A stretch of 64,000 nucleotides of DNA from Gracilaria caudata (lineage: Eukaryota; Rhodophyta; Florideophyceae; Gracilariales; Gracilariaceae), in NCBI GenBank assembly GCA_030374735.1, contig JASCIV010000007.1, positions 32,900 through 96,899 of the forward strand, written 5' to 3'. Shown here piece after piece: positions 38,181-47,859 of this stretch; positions within the stretch are counted from its first letter, which is position 1, and each line of letters starts with the position of its first letter. The translations under genes and the position numbers were made by a program. The notes below the pieces were generated by a model. That model was not told the DNA's origin. It did no database searches and was given only the letters and a program-made list of their open reading frames with translations.

Positions 38181-39101
38181 CTAGCGCCGCGCGTGCAGCG
38201 CATGCGCGTCGTGCAGCCGTACCGCCTCCTCCCACACGTCCTCCTCCCCCTCCTCCTCGTCGTCGGCGCTCTCGTCGTCGTCGCCGTCTTCGTCAGCAGC
38301 AGCAGCAGCAGCAGCAGCCGCATCAGCGCCGCCGCCGCCGTCGCTCGCCGCGTGCTCGCTGCGCATCGCGTCGCGCAGCGCGCTCAGCTCGCGCAGCAGC
38401 GCGCGCAGTCGCTGCACGCCGTCGAACAGCGAGCTCACGCGCGCGTGCCGCAGCGTCTGCGCCGCGTTCACCGTCGCCGCGGCGCTGTGCAGCGCCGCGC
38501 TCGACTCCGTCAGCCACTGCGTCGCCATCATCGGCGCGTCCGCGTCCGCGTCGCGTGCGCGTCGCAACAGCGTCTGCAGTCGCGCGCTCATCGCCGCCAC
38601 GCGCACGCCGCACTCCGCCAACTCGCGCTGCGTCACGCGCACGCGCGCCGCCGCACACGCCTTTTCAAAGCGCGTCACCAACAGCTCAAACATCGCCTCT
38701 TCGCCGCGCGTCGGCGGCACGCGCAACAGCGTCTGCAACGCCTGCACCAACGCGCGCTGTTCCTCGCGCGACGCGCCGCGCGCGCGCTTGCGCAGCAGCA
38801 GCGACGACGAGCACGACGACGACGCCAGCGCGCGGCGCAGCCGCGCGATGAGCGACGGTTCGTTGGCCAGCAACAGATGCATCACACGCAGTTGTTGAGG
38901 CGGCGACGCGCGCAACACGCGCAGCTCGCGTGCTACCACCGCGGCGGGTAGACGCTGCGCGACGGCCGCGGCGGCGCGCAGCGCGTCTTGCAGCGATGTG
39001 GACGACGACCACGACGACGACTGCGAGGCGTGCCGCGTCGCCGCGCACACGCGCTCAAGCTGCTCGCGCAGCGCGCGCACGTCTCCCTCGCGCTGCATCG
39101 C
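38181..39101 (-). CDS. Hypothetical helical protein with acidic C-terminus
   Basis: A 306-residue protein from the Met at 39101 (the Met at 39188 would add 29 residues with an Arg-Glu repeat). It is rich in Leu, Ala and Arg with helical periodicity through about residue 235, then has a poly-Ala run and a very acidic tail ([23 protein letters not shown]). I recognise no domain. The minus strand is preferred over overlapping plus-strand frames because those are almost pure Arg/Ala/Ser and look like shadows of GC-rich DNA. Acidic tails are common in chromatin or nucleolar factors, but that is only a hint. It is divergent from beta-tubulin across about 545 bases. Confidence 0.55.
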   Translation of the reverse strand, partial: AMQREGDVRALREQLERVCAATRHASQSSSWSSSTSLQDALRAAAAVAQRLPAAVVARELRVLRASPPQQLRVMHLLLANEPSLIARLRRALASSSCSSSLLLRKRARGASREEQRALVQALQTLLRVPPTRGEEAMFELLVTRFEKACAAARVRVTQRELAECGVRVAAMSARLQTLLRRARDADADAPMMATQWLTESSAALHSAAATVNAAQTLRHARVSSLFDGVQRLRALLRELSALRDAMRSEHAASDGGGGADAAAAAAAAADEDGDDDESADDEEEGEEDVWEEAVRLHDAHALHARR

Positions 39102-39646
39102 GCGCTCGCGCTCGCGCTCGCGCTCGTGCTCGCGTCCACCGCTCCGCGCACAATGGCGGCCGCTTCTTTCGCAGCCGCCGCGTTTCACGCGCGCGCGCGC
39201 GCGCGCATTGCTGGCGCGTAATTTGGGCGCTGCAATTGCAGCCGCAGCGCGCCAATTTGGCGCGCCAGTTAATGCGCGCGGCTGAGTGTGCGCGTGGCGC
39301 GCTGTACAGGGCAGTGATGGCCGTTTTGATCCGCTCGCGCCGCGGAGGTGGCGCCGTCGTGCCCGCGCGCGCCCGCCGTGGCGCGGGCCGCTTCTCAGCC
39401 ACCACGCCGCTCGTTGCTACGTACCAGCGACCAATACCGCTCGCGCCTTCCACCGCGCCCGCCAATCGTCCTTACTCGCCGCCATCGCGCGCGCGCCTTC
39501 CCCGCTTTAACTCTTCTTTTTCTGTTCGTTCGCGTCCTTCCTCTCTCACACACACACCCCCTTCCTCCTCCCTCTTACCCCAACCAAATCGCCCACCCCC
39601 CCCTTCTGCTGCGTGCTTCGCGCCCCGCGCTTCGTGCCCTGAAAAC
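39102..39646. promoter_or_regulatory. Divergent promoter/5' leader of beta-tubulin and the acidic protein
   Basis: A 545-base GC-rich interval. It includes an alternating CG run (39188-39204) able to form Z-DNA, and from about 39500 to 39605 a long pyrimidine-rich tract (CTTC, CACACA, CCCCC) just before the tubulin ATG, like the pyrimidine patch of many strong promoters or leaders. No TATA box is evident. Regulatory role is inferred from position. Confidence 0.4.
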
Positions 39647-41002
39647 ATGACCCGAAGCATCGTCTCACTTCAGGCTGGCCAGTGCGGCAATCAGGTCGGT
39701 GCCAACTTCTGGGAGGGAATCTCCGCAGAGCATGGCATCGAGGCGGATGGATCGTTTGCGGGCGACAAGCCCGATCAACAGCTGGAGCGCATCTCCGTGT
39801 ACTACAACGAAAGCTCCAATGGTCGCTACGTGCCGCGCGCCGCCATGGTCGATCTCGAACCGGGAGTCATCGATGTGATCAAGAATTCGCCGCGCGGACA
39901 GCTGTTCCGTCCGGACAACTTTGTGTTCGGTCAATCCGGCGCCGGAAACAATTGGGCAAAGGGTCATTACACGGAGGGTGCCGAGTTGGTGGAAACCTGT
40001 CTTGATGTCATTCGCCGCGAGGCGGAGACGTGCGACGTGTTGCAGGGCTTCCAGGTCACGCACTCGCTGGGTGGCGGAACCGGATCCGGGCTGGGCACGT
40101 TGCTTGTGTCCAAGATCCGCGAGGAATTCCCCGATCGCATGATGTGCACGTACTCGGTGCTGCCGTCGCCAAAGGTGTCCAATACGGTGGTGGAGCCGTA
40201 CAACTGCACGCTGTCCATTCATCAGCTTATTGAGAATGCGGATGCGGTGTTTGCCATCGACAATGAGGCGCTGTTCAACATCTGTGTGCGCAGTCTCAAC
40301 GTCGAACAGCCCTCGTACTCTCACCTCAACCGCCTTGTGTCCAGCGTCATGTCGGGTATCACCTGTTCGTTGCGCTTTCCGGGTCAGCTCAACGCTGACC
40401 TGCGCAAGCTTGCGGTCAATCTCATTCCGTTCCCGCGTCTGCACTTCTTCGCGGTGGGTCATGCGCCGCTGGCCTCTCCTGACTCGCACAGTTATCGTTC
40501 GCTCACCGTACCAGAGCTTGCTGGTCAGATGTTCGATCGCAACAACATGATGGCTGAGGTCGACCCGCGCGATGGCAGGTATCTCACTGCCGCTGTGTAC
40601 TTCCGCGGAAAGGTTAGCACCAAGGAGGTGGAAGACGAAATGGCGCTCATGCAGAGCAAGAACTCGGCGTACTTTGTGGAGTGGATTCCGCACAACATCA
40701 AGACGTCTGTGTGCGACATTCCGGCGAAGGGCGAGAAGATCTCGTCGGCGTTCATTGGCAATACTACCGCCATCCAGTCCATCTTCATCCGTGTTGGCGA
40801 TCAGTTCCGCTCAATGATCAAGAGAAAGGCTTTCTTACATTGGTATATGGGCGAGGGTATGGATGAGCTGGAGTTCACGGAGGCCGAGTCCAACATGGCC
40901 GACTTGGTGTCCGAGTATCAGCAGTACTCTGAAGCCACGGCTGAGCCGCCGATGGACGAGTACGCCGATGAATTCGCCAATGGAGTGGACGAAGAGGAAT
41001 AG
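39647..41002 (+). CDS. TUBB: Beta-tubulin
   Basis: A 451-residue beta-tubulin, which polymerises with alpha-tubulin into microtubules and hydrolyses GTP at the exchangeable site. The tubulin signature GGGTGSG is intact. Also present are [66 protein letters not shown] and an acidic tail [15 protein letters not shown]. The first residues are MTRSIVSLQ rather than the usual MREI(V/C), so the tetrapeptide used for tubulin mRNA autoregulation in animals is absent. The chosen Met is the only one that fits; the open frame upstream is promoter sequence. No introns. Codon use is GC-rich but less extreme than the neighbouring genes. Confidence 0.97.
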   Translation: MTRSIVSLQAGQCGNQVGANFWEGISAEHGIEADGSFAGDKPDQQLERISVYYNESSNGRYVPRAAMVDLEPGVIDVIKNSPRGQLFRPDNFVFGQSGAGNNWAKGHYTEGAELVETCLDVIRREAETCDVLQGFQVTHSLGGGTGSGLGTLLVSKIREEFPDRMMCTYSVLPSPKVSNTVVEPYNCTLSIHQLIENADAVFAIDNEALFNICVRSLNVEQPSYSHLNRLVSSVMSGITCSLRFPGQLNADLRKLAVNLIPFPRLHFFAVGHAPLASPDSHSYRSLTVPELAGQMFDRNNMMAEVDPRDGRYLTAAVYFRGKVSTKEVEDEMALMQSKNSAYFVEWIPHNIKTSVCDIPAKGEKISSAFIGNTTAIQSIFIRVGDQFRSMIKRKAFLHWYMGEGMDELEFTEAESNMADLVSEYQQYSEATAEPPMDEYADEFANGVDEEE

Positions 41003-42305
41003 GATGTGCGCACTGCGCACTGCGCACATGTTGGGCGGCTTTAAAAAAAAAAAAGGGGCAAACAGTTTTGTTTTTTTTTCTTTTTTTTTTTGGTTTGGAG
41101 GGTTCGAAGAAGAAGAACCTTTGTGGTGTACGTTTTGGCGTTGGCGTGCCGTTCTTGGAATCTCGACCTTCACTGTTTCCGAAGCGGGGGGGACAGAAGA
41201 GCAAAAAGAAAATAGCAACAAACAGAAACACGGCTGTTGACGGCTGCTTGGCTGCTGCATGTGGCCGCCTTCGACCGCTGTGCTGTTGGGGTGGTCGAAC
41301 ACGTCGGAGTAGCGTGGCGATTCGATGATGAGCGGTTGCGGGAATGCAATCCTTGGTAGAGTCTCCGTAACTGTTGTAACTAAAGAAAACTCTCTCACAT
41401 TGTTAGACTTTTTACGCTACTTTTCTTTTCTGCAGCCCTCTTATTACCTTCGCACACAACCCGAGCTTTTTTCTTCTGTGAAAAAGCATAGAGGATTTCA
41501 TGTGTTGGTTCCTAAAAGTCGGAAATGAAAGAGCGTATCTATGTTTCAAACTTATCTAAGAAGTCTACGCAAGGAAGAAGAGAGAACTGAACATAGGGTA
41601 GGGAGTAGTGTTCACCCTTCGTAGCTCCATACGTCAGCGGTGTCTTGCATTGTTTCATGGATAAGAGGATAAAACGCGTTTCGCAGGGGCTGTAGCGCTT
41701 TACTGTACAACATGATGTTCATTACGTACAACAGGTAGAGATAGTCCTTGAATGTTATCAAATTTGAACAACAATGTCTTTCGTTGTTATATATGGTCTG
41801 CGCTTGACGTGATGTGGACCACAGTCGTTGGCAAGTCCAACAACGGGACAGAGTACAGTGATTGTACCCAAGCATTGAATATTTTGCGTCAAGATTCGTT
41901 GCATGATGGCCCATAGTAATGTGAGCACAAGTGAGGGGAAGAGATGGCCCGGAGCCTTTCATCAGCTATTATCAAACCTTTACAGACTCGTTTTATGCTT
42001 TGCGATCGAACAATCTTGGGGACAGCTTTAGGCATCACTGGTACAACAAGACGGCCCATGGCAAGGGCCACCCGAACACAAATGACCCAGAGTGACTCTC
42101 AAAGATTTCAGTGCCATATAGGTATAGCTATGCTACCTTCACCCGTTCTGCGATGCTCAAATGACTTGGGCCCGCTTGACAGTTTTATCTCACTTTGGCT
42201 CCTCTACTGCCGATCCGCACAGCTCCTCTGTATTCCAAAGGTATATCAGAGAGGCTCCATTTATCTGACACATGTTTCGTACCTTTGTACCGATCAAAAG
42301 GATTT
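41003..42305. other. Intergenic; homopolymer runs, doubtful minus-strand frame
   Basis: About 1.3 kb after beta-tubulin. A and T runs at 41043-41095 could pair. A minus-strand frame at 41962-41612 (116 codons, several Cys and Tyr) has no recognised family. Base composition returns here to that of the rest of the window. Confidence 0.35.
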
Positions 42306-42752
42306 TCATCCTGTACAGATGGCTTTTTTCTCTACTGAATGCGTCTCTGTGTCTTCTGTATGTTCCGACTGCTCAACAACGCCTGTGTCTGCAAGAGGAT
42401 TCTTCTCTTCAGACCCCACATCTGCATCAGAAACACGAGTCTTCTTTCGCTGTTTCCTTAGTTCTTTCTTTCTACGGCGCTTGGCGGCACGTCTTTGAGT
42501 CTGCACTTCCTCTTTCAATCGTCGTTCTTCAGCAGCGTGCAGCAGCCCTTCCGTTCGTTTCTTTTCCTCAGCCTCTTTCTCCATGTTTTCAATGCGCTCG
42601 ATCTCGCGGCGACGCTGATGTCGGTAAACGTGGAAATCACCACTGCTGGCACCCGCAGTGCTTCCCGAAACATTTTTCGGCACCACTTCTCGCGGGTCAA
42701 ACACATTGCTCGGTTTCACTCCAGACCCGTTCTCAGTTTGTTTGCCGTCCAT
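42306..42752 (-). CDS. PRKRIP1: PRKRIP1-like spliceosomal protein (DUF1168)
   Basis: A 148-residue basic helical protein of the PRKRIP1 family. The human protein is a component of the catalytic-step-II spliceosome that lies as a long helix along the U2/U6 and U2 snRNP core; budding yeast lacks it. The hallmark SGSTAGASSGDFHVYRHQRRREIERIE is at about 29-55 (family form G-S-A-G-S-G-F-H-V-Y-R-RRRE). It is followed by a Lys/Arg/Glu-rich single alpha helix (about 55-108) and a disordered acidic tail. Length is near the usual 150-190. Its presence fits a genome that keeps a small number of introns. Identity is firm. Confidence 0.92.
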   Translation of the reverse strand: MDGKQTENGSGVKPSNVFDPREVVPKNVSGSTAGASSGDFHVYRHQRRREIERIENMEKEAEEKKRTEGLLHAAEERRLKEEVQTQRRAAKRRRKKELRKQRKKTRVSDADVGSEEKNPLADTGVVEQSEHTEDTETHSVEKKAICTG

Positions 42753-43457
42753 CCTGCGCGCTTTGTACTTTGCAAATCAGAAGCTGAATGTTTTCAGTAC
42801 AGATGGTCACTTGAGGTGAATGCGAGCACTTCTTCGAGAACGCCGGGAGCAGAACAGAAGGCGTACACAGGACCAGAAATAGAGCAGAGGCCAGGGCGAA
42901 CGAACGAAATAAATTTAGCAGTAGTGAACGAGTGGGCCCCGTAGCGTGCTTCGCGCGAGTGTACCTGAGAAGCCCGAGTAGAACAGAGTAAGACCGAACG
43001 AGCTAAGCAGTGTTGCTTGCAGATAAACCCATCCGTATGATTTGGTTCACATGGGAGTTATGTTTGGGATTGATTTACGGTTCTAAATCAGAAGAGTTCC
43101 GAAAAACTATTTGCTGAAGACCCGAAAGCCGTCATGGGCAAGAAGTCCCGTTTCGACCTCACTGTGAAGATCCGATGAAGTTCCTCATTGCCGGACAGAT
43201 CAATCGGAGTAAGATGGCTATTTGTTCGGCGCAGTTTCGAGCATAGTGCACATATGCTAGAGAAGTCTGTAACCCTCTCTTGCACCTTGGCAGCAGAATA
43301 ATGGTTTTTGAGCAAAATTCTGATCTGAGATCTTTGAACTGACCAGCGTCCAGCGACCAAGTCAACTTCGTCTTAGGGCAAGTGCGAGTCTTGCTCGTAA
43401 TACGAAGACTTTCCTTAGCCACATCCAGTTAGTACACATCTTCTATTTGAAGCTCTG
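42753..43457. other. Intergenic, divergent promoters
   Basis: About 700 bases between the starts of PRKRIP1 (minus) and riboflavin synthase (plus). Only short unconvincing frames; no RNA gene or repeat recognised. Confidence 0.4.
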
Positions 43458-44246
43458 ATGTGGAAAGCCATTGATATAGCGTTCATATCACCAGGATTGC
43501 ACCTTCGAATTCCGAAATCGGACCAAAATGCCACCTGCGGAACGCAACGCAGTCAATTCATAGTCGGAAAACGCTGCAACTCACAACATATATACAGGGA
43601 AAGAAGAGCAACTCTCAGCGGCACGAAGATGGTGTTCACTGGAATTGTGGAGGAAATGGGTACCGTGCGAGCAATTGAAAACATCGAATCGGAAGAAGGG
43701 GGAGTCAATTTAAGTGTGGAAGCAGACAAGACATTGAAAGGTGTCAAACTGGGGGACAGCATATCCGTCAACGGAACGTGTCTCACAGTGACTCAGCTTG
43801 AGGCTCAGAGCTTCACTTTCGGGCTCGCTCCAGAGACGTTACGAAGAACGAATTTGGGAGATCTCGAACGCGGAAACAAGGTAAACCTGGAACGAAGTGT
43901 TTCTGCGGAGGGACGTTTTGGCGGACATATTGTGCAAGGACATGTAGATTGTACAGGTACGATAGCCGATATCAAGAGAGAAAAGGATGCTATCTGGTAT
44001 ACGATAAAAATCGGAGCGGAATATATGAAGTATGTGGTCGAAAAAGGATATGTAGCGGTGGACGGAACAAGTTTAACGGTTTGCGATGTTATCGATGAAC
44101 AAAGCTCGTTCACGTTCATGATGGTTCCTTTTACTCAAGCGCACGTGGTGGTGGCGCTAAAGGAGGTAGGGAGCAAAGTTAACATTGAAGTTGACATAAC
44201 CGGAAAATACATAGAACGAATAATGGCTTTGAAGGGCATGTCGTGA
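43458..44246 (+). CDS. RIBE: Riboflavin synthase (alpha chain, RibE type)
   Basis: Makes riboflavin by dismutation of two 6,7-dimethyl-8-ribityllumazine molecules; in plants it acts in plastids. Two lumazine-binding barrels are clear: MVFTGIVEEMGTV...LGDSISVNGTCLTVT and FGGHIVQGHVDCTGTI...VAVDGTSLTVCDV, then IPFTxxHT-like VPFTQAHVVVALKEVGSKVNIEVDITGKYIER. The catalytic domain begins at the Met at 43629 (205 residues, normal for the enzyme). The 57-residue frame before it is basic and poor in acid after the first 25 residues, so it may be a transit peptide. I kept the longer start, but a cytosolic start at 43629 cannot be excluded. Enzyme identity is firm. Confidence 0.94.
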   Translation: MWKAIDIAFISPGLHLRIPKSDQNATCGTQRSQFIVGKRCNSQHIYRERRATLSGTKMVFTGIVEEMGTVRAIENIESEEGGVNLSVEADKTLKGVKLGDSISVNGTCLTVTQLEAQSFTFGLAPETLRRTNLGDLERGNKVNLERSVSAEGRFGGHIVQGHVDCTGTIADIKREKDAIWYTIKIGAEYMKYVVEKGYVAVDGTSLTVCDVIDEQSSFTFMMVPFTQAHVVVALKEVGSKVNIEVDITGKYIERIMALKGMS

Positions 44247-44330
44247 AATGCCAAGCTTCTTTGATACGATACTACTCTACGAAACAGTTGGGGACCAGAA
44301 GAGCACACGCGCCCCGCAGGGAACTAAGAA

Positions 44331-45224
44331 TCATCTGCGTTTCGTACGCAACAACATACCGGTTGCGAGGTTGCGTTCCTTCTGTCGTTGAGCGTTAATT
44401 TTCTGTCGCTTTCGATGTCTTTGTAAAAGACCTATGGGCATTTTCTGATTCTTAGGCGGCCGACATCCAAGCTTGATTCGTTTCGCGGCCTCATATTTCT
44501 TTCGATCTCTACGATGAAGCGCCTGCGAGCCGAAATCTCCAATTTCGGTTCTGTGGGTGTCGACGAAGCGAGCGGCGTCCACGAGAAGTTGTTGCGAACT
44601 CTTTTGATCCGATTTCGACGCGTTGAGTTCCGACGGTGACGCGGTGGGCAATTGCTTCACTTTGATGGTAGGAACGGACGTTGTCGACGTGTGCGTCGGC
44701 GGTTTCGTAACCGGAGGTACGACTGACTTCGGCAACGGGCGAACGGTGGCAATGGCCAAAACGGCTTTCTGCGCGACTTTTGCCTTTTGAGCAACGGAGT
44801 CTCGGAAGGCTTCAATACGCTCGTCGGGGCGACGGCGCTCCTTTTTTCGCTTCGTCTTACGTTTCGTTTCGCGCTTCAGTTGGGAAGGTTGCTGCGGTGG
44901 TGCGTCCGGGAGCGAAGAAGACGTGGGGTTCATCAGACGCTCCACGAGCAGGTTCTCGATTTGCTGCAGGTGGGCATCGTCCGTGGTGGCGTTCTGCGGC
45001 TGCTGCGCGTCTGCGCTCGACAGCGCGTCAGGCGCGAAGCTTGGGGAGCACATGATCGGGCACGGTGCGAGAGCCGTCCAGTTCGGCGGCTTGATAGCGT
45101 GGGTGAAATGGAGGCGGTTTGCCAGCCCTCGAGTCACATTGGAGAGGAAGCTGCGTGGCGGCGCTTTCGCCGTCGCACGTCCGCCACGTATCACAGCTGC
45201 ACACCATTGAAAACGCGCCGCCAT
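44331..45224 (-). CDS. C1orf131-like (DUF4602) nucleolar protein
   Basis: A 297-residue basic protein whose C-terminal 75 residues match the DUF4602/C1orf131 family: IGDFGSQALHRRDRKKYEAAKRIKLGCRPPKNQKMPIGLLQRHRKRQK-like, with the conserved FG and LG-(R/K)-PPKN. Human C1orf131 is a component of the small-subunit processome, which builds pre-40S ribosomes. The remainder is disordered, Lys/Arg-, Pro- and Thr-rich, with a basic stretch KRETKRKTKRKKERRRP near the middle. I chose the Met at 45224; the first in-frame Met is at 45260. Function as a ribosome-biogenesis factor is inferred from the family motif alone. Confidence 0.72.
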   Translation of the reverse strand: MAARFQWCAAVIRGGRATAKAPPRSFLSNVTRGLANRLHFTHAIKPPNWTALAPCPIMCSPSFAPDALSSADAQQPQNATTDDAHLQQIENLLVERLMNPTSSSLPDAPPQQPSQLKRETKRKTKRKKERRRPDERIEAFRDSVAQKAKVAQKAVLAIATVRPLPKSVVPPVTKPPTHTSTTSVPTIKVKQLPTASPSELNASKSDQKSSQQLLVDAARFVDTHRTEIGDFGSQALHRRDRKKYEAAKRIKLGCRPPKNQKMPIGLLQRHRKRQKINAQRQKERNLATGMLLRTKRR

Positions 45225-45779
45225 ATCAACCACTAGAGTGCAAGTCAAACAGTACCACAACCAACAAAGATATTATGCTGAGCATTCCGATTGGGCCAAG
45301 TGTCTATTGCAGCGCACCTCTCCGCAAAATATCTTCCCAAGCGTGGGCGCGCTACAAAAATCTGCGCAGATATTGGCCGCACGCTACGGTCCATTCATAT
45401 GCGCTTCACGTGCGCTTCAGCTGCGTTTCTTCATACAGCTGATCGCTCGCCTCTTTCATCCACTCGTTGCCGCACTACCGTCGCTCCCCCGCCACGGCAC
45501 ACAGCTCGCGCTAGCGCCTCTCGCTCTGTCCGTCCCTCACCGCCGTTCGTGGCGCTCGTGCACAGCACCAGCTCGCCGCAGTATTGCAACCAAGTGGGTC
45601 TGCGTCGCGCTACTCCCGGCGTCGCCGTCATAACCGCTTTGGACCCTTCCGCCAAGGTCATATCCGTTTTGGAGACCTCTGCCACCGTTATACACGCTTT
45701 GGATCCCTCCGCCACACCCGAGTGTCCGCAGCCCCGTCCGGCTCGGTCTTCCCTTCGCCTACGCCAACCGCAATCATCC
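45225..45779. other. Divergent promoter/leader region with 30-nt repeats
   Basis: About 555 bases between the divergent C1orf131-like and Myb genes. The Myb frame stays open leftward to 45291, but without Myb-family sequence. Three imperfect 30-nt units occur at 45636-45725. Confidence 0.4.
45636..45725. repeat. Three imperfect 30-nt tandem units
   Basis: Units start at 45636, 45666 and 45696 (GCTTTGGACCCTTCCGCCA, GTTTTGGAGACCTCTGCCA, GCTTTGGATCCCTCCGCCA). If translated in the Myb frame they read (A/V)-L-(D/E)-x-S-A-x-x-I. They sit just upstream of the chosen Myb start, so they could be leader sequence or an N-terminal repeat. Confidence 0.75.
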
Positions 45780-47453
45780 ATGACAGACCCAGACAATACC
45801 ACGCAGCCTCGAGTTATTCAATCCTCGCAACCAAAGGTCCAGACCTCCGATGAGATCGTAGAGTCGTCCGACCATCCACCCGCAACCGCCACTGCTCACC
45901 ATAACGTCGAAACACAGCACAATGCAAATGCCCCGCGCAACGCAACCGCAGCCGCAATGTCTTCCGCACCGGTATCTTCTCCCTCGCAGTCTCCGACCAC
46001 AACGCCTAGAACTAGATCCCATTCTGCGCAAACAACGCCCGTCAAACGAACCGAGAAAAAGAACGCCACATCCCCACAGGATCAAGATAAGAAGCAATCC
46101 CCTGCAAACGGCCCACCCGCTAAAAAGCCGCGAAAGAAGTACGTCATCACCAAGACCAGAGAAATTTGGACTCCAGAGGAGCACAATCTCTTCCTCGATG
46201 CATTAAAGAAGTACGGCCGCTCTTGGAAACTTATTGAAGGCCATGTCCGCACCAAGAACGTTATTCAGATTCGTTCTCACGCCCAAAAGTACTTTCTCAA
46301 GGTTCAGAAGAATAACACTGGCGAGCATATCCCGCCTCCTAGACCGAAGCGCAAACAGAACGCTTCAAGTTCGCCTATCCCTGCCTCTGCGCCACAGCAA
46401 ACAGCTTTGTCTCGACAACCACAGCTCCCTGTACCGCTTTCTGCCTCCATGCCAACTCAACCACCACATCCGATGGCATTCGCGGGAATGTCGGGCACTC
46501 AAATGTCGCATGTTCCCGTCGCGCCGCACCTATACACTCTGCAAGCGTTGAGTTTGCAAGCTCAGTACATGAACTTCCGTCATCCGCTGGCCTCCATGCG
46601 CGCGCCCGCGCAGGGGGCCAATGCGCAGGCGGCGCGCACAGCGAAAGCCATATCTCCTCGTCTGAACGACCCGAGCGATCTTGTAGCTGTACAACAGCGA
46701 CAGCAGCATCACCAGCAACAACTAAATGGTGCGATGGGCGCAGCCCAGATGAACTACCAAACTGCGGTGCCTTTGGCTCAAGCCTTTGATAGTCAGCAAC
46801 CGTTTCTCCAAATGATGCAACATCAAAACGCGGCGGGGCGAGCAGTCCCAAGCACAGGCGCGACGTCTGCTGGCATGCGAAGTGTGACCACCTCTCAGGT
46901 TACTGCGAGAAACACCCCCCACCTTGCTAAACGAGAACTAGTACTAAGTCAAAACTCCCCGATGATTGTGGGCGCCCCGAAAGATATCGTTCTTGCCGCG
47001 GACGGCACTGGTGTGAAGGTCGAGAGAATACCCGCTAGTGGTGGGCGGCCTCCTTCCGGTAGAAGCAAGAAACCGGCGGATCGCATGAATATCGACCCTG
47101 AACCCGGTGGGTCAACCTTGGTCGGAGCCGCTATGACTACTAGGTCGACGAACATGAATGGAACAAATATGGATAACGAAGCGGATCTCAGCAACGCGGG
47201 AGAGAGCATCGCAATGAGTCCAGACTTCATGCGTATCTACGCGTTCTTTGCTACGGTTATCGACCCGAGTAGAGTACTGAATATTCCGCACGTGGTCGAA
47301 CACTCAGACCTCAGTAGACTTGATTGGGAAATAATCAAGTTGCTGGTTAAGAACATGGAGGTGAACGTAGAGAGTGCCGTATTTCAGCGACAACTACGCG
47401 AAACCTGTAGTCAACGGTTGCAGAGTCAACAACGCCATGAACATCAACAATGA
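45780..47453 (+). CDS. REVEILLE/LCL-type SHAQKYF single-Myb transcription factor
   Basis: A 557-residue DNA-binding protein of the CCA1/LHY/REVEILLE class; in plants these bind evening-element DNA and run the circadian clock. Numbered from the Met at 45780, the single Myb repeat is at about 125-175 ([29 protein letters not shown]...), with SHAQKYF at 166-172 and the REVEILLE signature [10 protein letters not shown] at 183-192. A Gln/Ala/Pro-rich middle follows. The C-terminal region ([20 protein letters not shown] ... [22 protein letters not shown]) matches the LCL domain of the RVE8/RVE4 subgroup, which recruits coactivators. The frame is open upstream to 45291 but that part lacks family features. 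Subgroup is well supported; a clock role is inferred. Confidence 0.88.
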   Translation: MTDPDNTTQPRVIQSSQPKVQTSDEIVESSDHPPATATAHHNVETQHNANAPRNATAAAMSSAPVSSPSQSPTTTPRTRSHSAQTTPVKRTEKKNATSPQDQDKKQSPANGPPAKKPRKKYVITKTREIWTPEEHNLFLDALKKYGRSWKLIEGHVRTKNVIQIRSHAQKYFLKVQKNNTGEHIPPPRPKRKQNASSSPIPASAPQQTALSRQPQLPVPLSASMPTQPPHPMAFAGMSGTQMSHVPVAPHLYTLQALSLQAQYMNFRHPLASMRAPAQGANAQAARTAKAISPRLNDPSDLVAVQQRQQHHQQQLNGAMGAAQMNYQTAVPLAQAFDSQQPFLQMMQHQNAAGRAVPSTGATSAGMRSVTTSQVTARNTPHLAKRELVLSQNSPMIVGAPKDIVLAADGTGVKVERIPASGGRPPSGRSKKPADRMNIDPEPGGSTLVGAAMTTRSTNMNGTNMDNEADLSNAGESIAMSPDFMRIYAFFATVIDPSRVLNIPHVVEHSDLSRLDWEIIKLLVKNMEVNVESAVFQRQLRETCSQRLQSQQRHEHQQ

Positions 47454-47859
47454 CTACCAAGTACTGAAGCATTAAACAGAAACTGAGCCAGTTTGCTAAC
47501 CTACAATCTTCAATTGTGGGGTACTACGCGTGGAAAACTTACTTCCAGAACTACTTTGAACTGATAAATCTTTGTACACAATACGAATCTTAGTAGACAG
47601 TCCCAAACACTAAACCACCTCCTTGTCGCGTTTCTCTTGGGCACAGGCTAGCAACGCTCCGAGCACTGACGTCGCGGTAGTCAAAATTTAAAGTAGTCGA
47701 GGGCGAGTCATATAGGTTCCAGTGTCGGGTCCAAAGCTTACAAGCCGTACCCAGGGTTTGGAAGTCGGTTGCGTATGAGATGGTTGTAACGTACAAAAGT
47801 GGCCAGTCAACATATACGTATAGCACGGACTGTGCAGGGGTTTGATATGGGAGACAATG
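47454..47859. other. Short convergent intergenic stretch
   Basis: About 400 bases between the ends of the Myb and RING-protein genes. Nothing recognised. Confidence 0.4.

Noticed and set aside
36922..38235. Several long overlapping frames on both strands of the GC-rich block (also 37013-37966, 37063-37986, 38085-38951)
   Set aside because: Nearly pure Arg/Ala/Ser/Pro or Cys; GC-rich DNA has few stops. They overlap the well-supported bZIP gene and the more balanced minus-strand acidic protein.
38930..39646. 239-codon N-terminal extension of beta-tubulin
   Set aside because: Arg/Ser-rich with no tubulin similarity; it covers the pyrimidine-rich leader. The conserved protein starts at 39647.
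39665..40693. 342-codon frame antisense to beta-tubulin
   Set aside because: Shadow of a highly conserved GC-rich gene; no domain.
42495..42944. 149-codon plus-strand frame opposite PRKRIP1
   Set aside because: Antisense shadow; Phe/Leu/Ser-rich image of a Lys/Glu/Arg helix.
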